Notes under the pieces: model-generated
Told to the model about the DNA's origin: nothing
Seen by the model: the letters and a program-made list of their open reading frames with translations, nothing else
The model's database searches: none
Made by a program: the position numbers and the translations under genes
Shown here: piece by piece, positions 1 through 5,567 of the stretch
How positions within the stretch are numbered: the first letter of the stretch is position 1
How the letters are laid out: every line of letters begins with the position of its first letter
Origin: Ramlibacter sp.
GTDB taxonomy: Bacteria > Pseudomonadota > Gammaproteobacteria > Burkholderiales > Burkholderiaceae
Assembly (NCBI GenBank): GCA_014376915.1
Contig: JACMQP010000241.1
Location: 1 to 6,573, forward strand
Reading direction: 5' to 3'
DNA length: 6,573 nt

Positions 1-169
1 ACTCGGTTTTGGTCCGGTAGCCCGACGTCACCGGGTAGTCGTCGCCGCCGAGGATCGAGGCGATGGCATCGGGTTCGACATGGCCGGCATCCGGGGGCAA
101 TGTCCAGCCCGCTGCCAGGACCGGTCCCGACAGCAGCATCAGGGCCAGGGACCACGCGTGTAACCGCAT
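1..169 (-). CDS. Exported protein of unknown function (N-terminal part, runs off window)
   Basis: The open frame starts at the ATG at 169-167 and stays open to the window edge, giving 56 visible residues; the C-terminus is missing. The first 19-20 residues form a classic Sec signal peptide: M-R-L-H, a hydrophobic core (WSLALMLLSG), then P-V-L-A-A-G, with probable cleavage after the VLA or VLAA motif. No lipobox Cys follows, so a soluble periplasmic or secreted protein is more likely than a lipoprotein. The mature part begins GWTLPPDAGHVEPDAIASIL and I do not recognise its family. Its ATG shares one base with the TGA of the His-rich gene upstream (TGATG), so translation is probably coupled and it belongs to the same transcription unit. 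This is inference from spacing. A real gene is likely because of the signal peptide and the overlap; the function is unknown. Confidence 0.72.
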   Translation of the reverse strand, partial: MRLHAWSLALMLLSGPVLAAGWTLPPDAGHVEPDAIASILGGDDYPVTSGYRTKTE

Positions 170-576
170 CAATGGTTCCCGTGATGGTGGCTGTGGCCGT
201 GGTCATGCCCAGGACCATGGTCATGTCCATGGTCCTGGACATCCGGCGTCGCGTTGGCTTCCGCGTAGCCGAGCATCATCGCTTCCATCACCTTGCGCAA
301 CGGATCTTCGTTGAGTGCCACGTGGCCCGCCAGGAAGCCGGCCAGGCGCGCCAACACCAGCGACTGCATCGCCATGCGCCGGTAAGCGTCCGCCGGATCG
401 GCGGCCTGCGCGTCCTGGACGCAGCGCTTGAGCATTTCGCCGAACAGCCCATCGAGATAGCCGTTGAGGTCGCCACTGCCCTTCGGCGAGCGGGCGATGG
501 CGCCCCGGCTGTGCACCAGGAAGCGCTGGTACAGGTCGTCTTCGTAGCGCGATTCTTCCTCGATTTCGCCGCACAT
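169..576 (-). CDS. Small protein of unknown function with His-rich C-terminal tail
   Basis: This 135-residue protein has a body of about 110 residues, mostly predicted helical, rich in Leu/Ala/Met with a hydrophobic patch around residues 70-86 (MQSLVLARLAGFLAGHV). It ends in a tail at residues 115-135 made almost wholly of His, Asp and Gly, with HGHDH and HGHSHHH runs. Such tails are typical of metal-binding or metal-storage regions in Ni, Co and Zn handling proteins such as HypB, UreE, SlyD and some CobW relatives, but the body matches none that I recognise. There is no signal peptide, so it should be cytoplasmic. The ATG sits one base after the stop of the cupin gene, and a GAGGG Shine-Dalgarno lies eight bases upstream of it, inside the end of that cupin gene. 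Its stop overlaps the next ATG. A nickel or cobalt chaperone or buffer is a plausible inference given the permease in the same cluster, but it is not shown. Confidence 0.82.
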   Translation of the reverse strand: MCGEIEEESRYEDDLYQRFLVHSRGAIARSPKGSGDLNGYLDGLFGEMLKRCVQDAQAADPADAYRRMAMQSLVLARLAGFLAGHVALNEDPLRKVMEAMMLGYAEANATPDVQDHGHDHGPGHDHGHSHHHGNH

Positions 577-577
577 G

Positions 578-1135
578 TCAGAAGCCCTCGGCGTGTTCGA
601 GTTGCTCGAACCAGTCGAACCCCATCGGCTTGACGATCCGGCTGTTGACGACGACGATGCGCGCCTCGTTGGCCGGGTCGGCGTTGAAATGCTGGTGGGC
701 GCAATACGGCGGGATGTAGACGAAGTCGCCCTGCTTCCAGTCGAATCGCTTGGGCGCCTCGTCCCAGGAAAACTCCATCTCGTCCTTGCAGTCGAAACGC
801 ACGTCCCAGTGCAGGTCGTAGCCGCTGCCTTCCACCACGAAGAAGATCTCCTCGGTCAGGTGGCGGTGCTTGCCGCTGGCCTTGCCGGCGGGAAGGAACT
901 GCATGTAGATGTCCAGGCAGCATTCCTTGGTGTTCATGTCCTCGTGGATGATGTGCTTGATGAGGCCATCGGGCGAGCGCTCAAAGGGCATCTGGGCGGC
1001 TTTGACGACGTTCAGCCGGCCTTTGTATTCTTCGCGGAAGCGCTCGGAAACCTCGAGTGCCTTACCGTAGAAGTCGGCTTGCAGTGTTTGCGTGTGAGCC
1101 CGCTGGTGTTCGAGCTTGTCGACGATGTTGGTCAT
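578..1135 (-). CDS. Cupin-fold protein with complete 3-His/1-Glu metal site
   Basis: This 185-residue single-domain cupin fits both family signatures exactly. Motif 1, HxH-x3-E-x6-G, is H90-R-H92, E96, G103. Motif 2, G-x5-P-x-G-x2-H-x3-N, is G136, P142, H147, N151, with Tyr in place of the central Gly. The predicted metal ligands are H90, H92, E96 and H147, suitable for Fe, Mn, Ni or Co. The inter-motif stretch is long (32 residues, with an acidic/aromatic insert), and about 80 residues of mostly helical N-terminus precede the barrel. Small bicupin or monocupin relatives act as dioxygenases, isomerases or decarboxylases, often on aromatic or keto substrates; the substrate here cannot be read from the sequence. 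The gene begins 14 bases after the stop of a second cupin, with no clear Shine-Dalgarno, so it may rely on coupling. It is cytoplasmic and probably paralogous to its neighbour. Confidence 0.9.
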   Translation of the reverse strand: MTNIVDKLEHQRAHTQTLQADFYGKALEVSERFREEYKGRLNVVKAAQMPFERSPDGLIKHIIHEDMNTKECCLDIYMQFLPAGKASGKHRHLTEEIFFVVEGSGYDLHWDVRFDCKDEMEFSWDEAPKRFDWKQGDFVYIPPYCAHQHFNADPANEARIVVVNSRIVKPMGFDWFEQLEHAEGF

Positions 1136-1149
1136 GGCGATGCGGTCTT

Positions 1150-1713
1150 TCAGAGATATGTCGGCGGCGTGTAGTTTTCCTGGCCCGGCGTCGGATCCTT
1201 GGGTGGGTAGCTGACCACCTTCTGGAACAGCATGTGCATGAACAGGAACAGCGGCTTGGCCTTCATGATCAGCACGATCGACTCACCGTCCGGATCGTCG
1301 TTGAAGTGCTGGTGCACGCAGCCGTTCTCGACAATCAGCGCGTCGCCCGCCTCCCAGTCGTGGCGCTTGCCGTCATGCACGTCATGCCCCTTGCCCTTGA
1401 GCACGAAGAACACGGCGCTGTTCATGTGGCCATGCTTCTGGCCGTAGCCGCCGGGTGCGTACACGTCCAGGTGGGCTTCGATCGACTGCGCCACCTTGAC
1501 CGCCTGCGGGTTGATGATCTTCTTGCCGAAGTTCTGCGGCCCGCCCTTCCACTTCCAGTCCTTGGACGGGTAGACGCGCGGTTGGCTGAACAGCTCGTTC
1601 ACCAGCTCGCCATAGGTGCCCTCCAGCGCCCGGACAAAAACCCGCTTCTTGGTCCACCGCTCCCATACCGCCTCGTCGGCGGGCGGGTTCGGCTCGTTCA
1701 ATACATCTGCCAC
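1150..1713 (-). CDS. Cupin-fold protein with 3-His site lacking the motif-1 Glu
   Basis: I chose the GTG start at 1713 because an AGGAGA ribosome site lies five bases upstream; the ATG at 1785 would run back into the preceding gene. The product has 187 residues and starts (V/M)ADVLNEPNPPADEAVW. Cupin motif 1 is K-H94-G-H96-M-N-S-A100-V-F-F-V-L-K-G107, so the usual Glu ligand is Ala. Motif 2 is G123...E-N-G131-C-V-H134-Q-H-F-N138, with the Pro also lost. Three His ligands remain, a site type known from gentisate 1,2-dioxygenase and cysteine dioxygenase. It shares the HQHFN-(A/D)-D-P stretch and a (F/H)-D-W-x-x-G-D stretch with the next cupin, pointing to an old duplication or a co-working pair. 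The C-terminal 35 residues are rich in Phe, Met and Pro. No signal peptide is visible. The substrate is unknown; a dioxygenase or hydrolase role is inferred. Confidence 0.9.
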   Translation of the reverse strand: MADVLNEPNPPADEAVWERWTKKRVFVRALEGTYGELVNELFSQPRVYPSKDWKWKGGPQNFGKKIINPQAVKVAQSIEAHLDVYAPGGYGQKHGHMNSAVFFVLKGKGHDVHDGKRHDWEAGDALIVENGCVHQHFNDDPDGESIVLIMKAKPLFLFMHMLFQKVVSYPPKDPTPGQENYTPPTYL

Positions 1714-1717
1714 TGGT

Positions 1718-1724
1718 GTCTCCT
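1718..1724 (-). promoter_or_regulatory. Ribosome binding site deciding the GTG start of the 3-His cupin
   Basis: On the minus strand the sequence reads AGGAGACACCAGTG. The AGGAGA core is five bases before the GTG, which is near-ideal spacing and the strongest Shine-Dalgarno seen in the window. It supports GTG at 1713 over the upstream ATG at 1785. Confidence 0.75.
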
Positions 1725-1757
1725 GGTGTGGTTGTCGAAATCGATTTTTGTTTGCCG

Positions 1758-2858
1758 TCAGTCGCGAATGTCCTGCAGGAACCATTCGGTCGGGAATTCA
1801 TGTCCGAGCCCCTGCTTCTTGGCCTCTTCGTAAGCGACGGCTGCGACCGCATAAAACTGCGCGCCCTGGATGTTGCCGCGTTCCGAATACGTGATCTGTT
1901 GGCCGGAGGTCCGGCCCGGCGCAGTTCCTTTCAGGATCTCCTCGAGCATCACGTCGCCGCCTTGTCCGGTGACGGCTGGCGCCCGCTTTCCCAGGCGCCG
2001 CCCCTGCCAGACGCTGTCGTCGGGACGCGCCATGTAGCCGAGGTACTCGTCCGCCGTTCCGAGCTCGGGACGCCCGACCGGCGCCGGCGCCGTCCCGAGC
2101 CGCAGTGTCAGGTCGAAGCGTTTCCTGGCCGCGTCGTCCGGGCGTCCGCCCACGGAAATGACATGCATGCCGGGCTCCAGCCATTCGCCCCGGATCACCG
2201 GGACGGCCGAGTCGGTGCATGCGGCCAGGATGTCCGCGCCGCGGTACACATCGCGCGGGTCGTCGCACGCCACGGTGTCGATGCCGTGCTCGGCACGCAT
2301 CTGAGCGGCGAACCGCTCGCGATTGCGCAGGGTCGGGCTGTACACCTGGATCCGGCGGATATCCCTGATGCGACGCAGCGATTCGACATGCGAGCGGGCC
2401 ATCCCGCCGGAGCCCAGCATTCCAAGCACGCTGGCGTCCTTCCGGGCCATGATGTTGGCCCCGATGGCGCCGTCGGCGGCGACGCGCAGGTGCTGCAGAT
2501 AGCCGTCGTTGATCAGCGCCAGCGGCTCACCGTTTTCGATGCTGGTCAGGAAAATCAGGCCGCAGAAACGACCTGGGCGAACGCAGAATTTCTCTTCGGT
2601 GCGTGAGCCGTTGCTTTCCCGCTCTTCCATCACATCGGACTTCATGCGGATGGCGAAATAGCCCGAAGTGGAGCCGCCCTCCATCGTCCCCCACTGGTAG
2701 AAGCGCCCTGGCGAGCCGGTAGGAATGCGGATGTCGATCCGGGGCCGGCAAACCGCCTCCTTGTCGAACAGCTGGCGGTAGGAAGTTTCCAGCGCACGCA
2801 TCGTCATCTCGGCGGTGAGAACCTGCTGGACGTCGTGGTTGTTCAGCAAAAGGGTCAT
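1758..2858 (-). CDS. Ornithine cyclodeaminase / mu-crystallin family protein
   Basis: This 366-residue NAD(P)-binding protein belongs to the OCD/mu-crystallin family, whose members include ornithine cyclodeaminase, alanine dehydrogenase of the archaeal type, ketimine reductases and opine-type synthases. The Rossmann loop is visible at residues 145-154 (L-G-M-L-G-S-G-G-M-A), followed by S-H-V-E-S-L. The family Lys at the substrate site is probably K73 in F-A-I-R-M-K-S-D, and the conserved Arg is probably R125 in L-R-V-A-A-D-G. The protein is longer than the usual 310-350 residues because of an insert around residues 74-98 and a C-terminal extension. The loop that carries the catalytic Asp in true ornithine cyclodeaminase reads V-G-G-R-P-D-D-A-A-R-K and does not line up cleanly, so lysine or ornithine cyclisation should not be assumed. 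An AGGA ribosome site lies eight bases before the ATG. A reductase of an imine or keto intermediate is the better guess. Confidence 0.9.
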   Translation of the reverse strand: MTLLLNNHDVQQVLTAEMTMRALETSYRQLFDKEAVCRPRIDIRIPTGSPGRFYQWGTMEGGSTSGYFAIRMKSDVMEERESNGSRTEEKFCVRPGRFCGLIFLTSIENGEPLALINDGYLQHLRVAADGAIGANIMARKDASVLGMLGSGGMARSHVESLRRIRDIRRIQVYSPTLRNRERFAAQMRAEHGIDTVACDDPRDVYRGADILAACTDSAVPVIRGEWLEPGMHVISVGGRPDDAARKRFDLTLRLGTAPAPVGRPELGTADEYLGYMARPDDSVWQGRRLGKRAPAVTGQGGDVMLEEILKGTAPGRTSGQQITYSERGNIQGAQFYAVAAVAYEEAKKQGLGHEFPTEWFLQDIRD

Positions 2859-2876
2859 CTGGTTGTTCCTGGCGCG

Positions 2877-2905
2877 AGTGTAGAGCGAATCCGCTCACGG
2901 TTCAA
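2877..2905 (-). promoter_or_regulatory. Possible sigma70-type promoter for the OCD-cupin part of the cluster
   Basis: On the minus strand, TTGAAC (2905-2900) and TACACT (2882-2877) are 17 bases apart, each matching four of six consensus positions (TTGACA and TATAAT). The spacing is optimal and the elements fall in the only sizeable intergenic gap. Transcription would start near 2870, leaving a leader of only about a dozen bases before the ATG at 2858, which is short but workable. This was judged by eye without scoring against background. Confidence 0.4.
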
Positions 2906-2914
2906 ATGCAAGAA

Positions 2915-2939
2915 CATCGTTCCTTCCAGCGGAACGTTG
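2915..2939. repeat. Inverted repeat between the permease and OCD genes: operator or weak terminator
   Basis: The plus strand reads CATCGTTCC, a seven-base spacer TTCCAGC, then GGAACGTTG. The arms pair at eight of nine positions (single T:T mismatch). The centre, 2927, lies about 57 bases upstream of the predicted start near 2870 and just beyond the -35 element, a usual place for an activator site. Alternatively, in the minus-strand transcript the hairpin is followed by TTCTTGCATTT, so it could act as a weak intrinsic terminator after the permease gene. Both readings are inference. Confidence 0.4.
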
Positions 2940-2978
2940 GTCGGCGGTGCTGGCGGCAGCAGCTGCTCCGGCGTTCAG

Positions 2979-3788
2979 TCAGCGGGCTGCACCGCCAGCC
3001 TGCACGCGGACCTTCTGCAGCGAGATGCGCACGGAATACACCACCGAGGTCAGCGCCACCATTCCCACGCCGACCCAAAGCCCAAGGTTGTCCCAGGTCG
3101 CGGCGAACCCGCCTTCGAATTCGCGCAGCAAACCGGCAGCGGCGGTAAAAAGGGCAATCAGGGCGATAAAGCCGCTCGAGAAGCGACTGGCGTGCCGAGC
3201 CAGCCGATCGCTGCGGCCGGCAAACCAGTTGAGCAGCGCGCCATTGCCGGCATCGGCCACCAGCATGCCCAGCCCGAATGCCACGGCCAGCAGCACCACT
3301 GCGCTGATTCCGCTGAACTGGCTGCCGCGGCTGGCAAAGAATGCGGCCTGGGCCAGTGAGTCGAACGACAGCGCAAACGCCATCCCGACCAGGGCCGGGT
3401 GCAGATGCTGCCCGTTCAGGCGCCGCAAGACCAGGGCAATCGGCCCGCCGGGACGCACCGAGCCATCCGGTGGGCGCCAGGCGTGCGCAAAGTTCGAGGC
3501 CGCAATGGCCAGCAGGAAACAGGTGGAGATCACCAGCCCGATGCCGTCCAGCCACGCCGGGAGAGCGGCGCTCTGGCCGTGCAGCAGCAGTGACGCCAGC
3601 AGGATCGTGGCCGAGTGCCCCAGCGCGAACTGGGCGCCGACCAGCCTCGCCGTCCAGTACGAGCCGTGCAGCTGGCGCGCGCGGGTCATGCCGTCGACCA
3701 CGGCGATGTGGTCGGCATCGAATCCATGCCGCACACCCAGCATGCAGACCAGGGCCAACGATGACAGCAGGCTGGCTTCGGCGATCAT
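2979..3788 (-). CDS. NiCoT/HoxN-type nickel-cobalt permease (compact, divergent)
   Basis: This 269-residue membrane protein carries the signature of the nickel/cobalt transporter family, R20-H-G-F-D-A-D-H-I28, normally RHA(V/F)DADHI, in which the His and Asp residues determine metal selection. Other family landmarks are recognisable but degenerate: L-G-H-S at 56-59, L-S-F-D-S at 140-144 (usually GFDT) and G-M-L-V-A-D-A-G-N-G at 174-183 (usually GMxLxDTxDG). About seven hydrophobic segments are visible, roughly at 5-19, 50-69, 79-101, 131-152, 160-187, 205-221 and 235-254. It is shorter than typical NiCoT proteins (about 300-400 residues), mainly through short loops. It should sit in the inner membrane and import Ni2+ or Co2+; which metal cannot be told. 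The ATG overlaps the stop of the EutA-like gene (ATGA), with GGAAG eight bases upstream, so translation is probably coupled. The pairing implies that the metal serves the EutA-like protein or its client enzyme. Confidence 0.85.
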   Translation of the reverse strand: MIAEASLLSSLALVCMLGVRHGFDADHIAVVDGMTRARQLHGSYWTARLVGAQFALGHSATILLASLLLHGQSAALPAWLDGIGLVISTCFLLAIAASNFAHAWRPPDGSVRPGGPIALVLRRLNGQHLHPALVGMAFALSFDSLAQAAFFASRGSQFSGISAVVLLAVAFGLGMLVADAGNGALLNWFAGRSDRLARHASRFSSGFIALIALFTAAAGLLREFEGGFAATWDNLGLWVGVGMVALTSVVYSVRISLQKVRVQAGGAAR

Positions 3789-5551
3789 GGGCCCGCTTCC
3801 GGCTCGGGGGGTCTCAGCAATTCCGGAACGCGGTGGGAGTGGGAATGCCCATGCCCATGGTCGTGGTCGTGGTCGTGGTGGGTGTGCAATGGCCCTTCGC
3901 CGTGGCGATGCCAGTCGTCCGAAACCGATTTTCCGTGCGAGCGCGGATCCTCGCTGAACACCAGCGACTTGATGGTGACGGGAACCGTCATCGAGGGCAT
4001 GCGGATGCGTCCCAGGTCGACGAAATCGAAGCCCCAGAGCGTGATGCCGTCGATCACCAGCACTTCACTTTTCACGCGGGCGTCTTCCTGGATCAGGTGC
4101 CCCAGCGTCTGGGCGATGTCGGCGTCGACGATGACATAGAGCGGACTGGCCGCCTCGAGCGTGCGCGGCAGCGCGGCCACCAGTCCCTGCGCCAGCGCCG
4201 CCAGCCGCTGGTAGATGGGCGGCCCGCTCCAGCGCAGGGAGACGGCGTTGTCCTGGTCGCCTTCGACGAGGTCGTGCCGCAGGAACGAACGCGTCAGCGC
4301 TGCCGTCACCTCGGCCGGGTCGATCACGTCCTCCAGCGGCAGCGCCAGTGGCACGACCTGCAGGTTCTTGCGCGGCAACAGCAGCCGCGGCTCGGACACG
4401 AACGTGGTGTTGCCGCTCAACTGCACGCTGTACTCGGAAGCCCCCAGCACCGTGGCCCGGATGCATTCCCCCGCTTCCAGCAACGGCCAGGGCAACGCGC
4501 CGGCGTCCAGCCGGGCGCGGATCGCCTGGCCGAAATGCTTGCCGAGGTCACCGAAATCGCGCGGCTCGCGGCCATAGACGTATTCGCCGACGCCGCCGGA
4601 GAACATGATGCCGTCGAGCCGGTCGACGGCCGGCAACGGATCGGTCAGCAGCAGCTGGCTGAGGTCCGATTCGGTGTACCGCTGCTGCAGGATCCGCAAC
4701 AGCGCATCGGCCATCGATTCGGCCACCTGCACCAGCTGCGAGCGTTCGACAACGCTGCCGACCTGCCAGTCGAAGCCGGCGCGCAGGGCATGCGCCCGGC
4801 CGGCCGGGTCGAGCCGCGTGATGCGGCCGGCAGTGTCCACCACCAGCAACCGCCCGCCGAGATGAACAGCCGCGGTGGCCTGCAGCTCGCCGTTGTAAAC
4901 CAGGCCCAGCTTGCTGGTTCCGCCGCCGATGTCGACGTTGAGGATGCGCGTCGACGCGTCGTGCGAGCGCCGCGCCGCGCCGGAGCCATAGACCGCCAGC
5001 ATGCTTTCCATGTGGTGGCCGGCCGTGGCGCAGACGAACTCGCCGCCTTGCTCGGCCAGCACCGAGGCAATCGCCTGCGCGTTTTCCCGGCGCAGCGCTT
5101 CGCCGGTCAGGATCACCGCGCCCGTGTCCACCTGGTCTGCGGTCAGTCCCGAAGCGGCATACGCCTGCTCGATGATTTCGCCGAGCGCCGCCGAGTCGAT
5201 CAGCGATTCGCTCTGGTAAGGCGTCAGCGCGATCGGCGACTGGTAGAGCGTCTCGCGCGACATCACCACGTAGCGCGTGGACAGCTGGTCGGCGATCCGC
5301 TGCAGGTGGATTTTGGAGAACACCACCTGAGTGCCGGCCGAGCCGATGTCGATGCCCACGCTGTGCAGCACGACGTTGTCCTGGGCCCAGAGCGTCTGGT
5401 CGACGCCGTTGACGACCCCCTGAAAATCATGGTCGTGGTCGTGGTCCCCGCCTTCGCCATGGTCATGCTCCAGGCCGGCACCGCCCTGGTGGTCGTTCAG
5501 GCTGTGCGCCGACAGCGGGACGCCCGCGGGACGTTGAATGGAATCGGGCAT
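3785..5551 (-). CDS. EutA-type reactivating-factor homologue with His-rich N- and C-terminal extensions
   Basis: This 588-residue protein has an EutA core at about residues 62-534. Visible ASKHA and family blocks are V-G-I-D-I-G-S-A-G-T-Q-V-V-F (65-78), T-G-A-V-I-L-T-G-E-A (143-152), A-T-A-G-H-H-M-E-S (175-183), N-V-D-I-G-G-G-T-S-K (205-214), the phosphate-type F-S-G-G-V-G-E-Y (317-324), A-T-V-L-G-A-S-E-Y (366-374) and the closing V-P-V-T-I-K-S-L-V-F (523-532). EutA restores inactivated, cobalamin-damaged ethanolamine ammonia-lyase using ATP. Known EutA is about 470 residues; the extra length is an N-terminal arm with an HDHGEGGDHDHDHD tract (30-42) and a C-terminal tail of alternating His with Asp, Gly or Ser (548-573). 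The start at 5551 was chosen because the core and arm follow it directly and an upstream ATG at 5692 would overlap the reductase deeply. No eutB or eutC is in the window, so the client enzyme is unknown. The gene is coupled to the metal permease. Confidence 0.92.
   Translation of the reverse strand: MPDSIQRPAGVPLSAHSLNDHQGGAGLEHDHGEGGDHDHDHDFQGVVNGVDQTLWAQDNVVLHSVGIDIGSAGTQVVFSKIHLQRIADQLSTRYVVMSRETLYQSPIALTPYQSESLIDSAALGEIIEQAYAASGLTADQVDTGAVILTGEALRRENAQAIASVLAEQGGEFVCATAGHHMESMLAVYGSGAARRSHDASTRILNVDIGGGTSKLGLVYNGELQATAAVHLGGRLLVVDTAGRITRLDPAGRAHALRAGFDWQVGSVVERSQLVQVAESMADALLRILQQRYTESDLSQLLLTDPLPAVDRLDGIMFSGGVGEYVYGREPRDFGDLGKHFGQAIRARLDAGALPWPLLEAGECIRATVLGASEYSVQLSGNTTFVSEPRLLLPRKNLQVVPLALPLEDVIDPAEVTAALTRSFLRHDLVEGDQDNAVSLRWSGPPIYQRLAALAQGLVAALPRTLEAASPLYVIVDADIAQTLGHLIQEDARVKSEVLVIDGITLWGFDFVDLGRIRMPSMTVPVTIKSLVFSEDPRSHGKSVSDDWHRHGEGPLHTHHDHDHDHGHGHSHSHRVPELLRPPEPEAGP
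3828..3897 (+). repeat. Simple repeat encoding the C-terminal His-rich tail of the EutA-like protein
   Basis: GTGGGAGTGGGAATGCCCATG runs into several tandem copies of GGTCGT, which on the minus strand encode alternating His with Asp, Gly or Ser. As at 5429-5466, the hexamer periodicity suggests slippage-driven length change. Confidence 0.6.
5429..5466 (+). repeat. Simple repeat encoding the N-terminal His/Asp tract of the EutA-like protein
   Basis: The plus strand shows repeated ATGGTCGTGGTCGTGG units and a second CATGGTCATG block, the complement of alternating CAC/CAT and GAC/GAT codons. The repeat is coding. Its hexamer periodicity (GTCGTG) suggests growth by slippage, and copy number may vary between strains. 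Confidence 0.6.
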
Positions 5552-5567
5552 GGTCTGTCTCGGAAGA

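Noticed and set aside
288..923. A 211-codon minus-strand frame spanning two genes
   Set aside because: It overlaps both the cupin and the His-rich gene in another frame and has Arg/Ala/Gly-rich composition without motifs.
575..1174. A 199-codon plus-strand open frame
   Set aside because: It mirrors the cupin gene on the opposite strand, which has both cupin motifs; its Val/Leu/Asp-rich product is the expected shadow.
1714..1785. Cupin starting at the ATG at 1785
   Set aside because: It would add 24 residues overlapping the end of the OCD gene, whereas a strong AGGAGA site points to the GTG at 1713.
1716..2606. A 296-codon plus-strand open frame
   Set aside because: It is antisense to the OCD-family gene, whose Rossmann motif and family blocks are clear; the plus-strand product has no recognisable motif.
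3828..3897. Tandem GGTCGT units as a possible CRISPR or regulatory repeat
   Set aside because: There are no spacers, the unit is only six bases and it lies in frame within a His-rich coding tail.
3785..5551. Calling this gene eutA and the locus an ethanolamine operon
   Set aside because: The family match is strong but there is no eutBC, no microcompartment shell gene and no ethanolamine permease in view, and the His-rich extensions are unusual, so the symbol is withheld.
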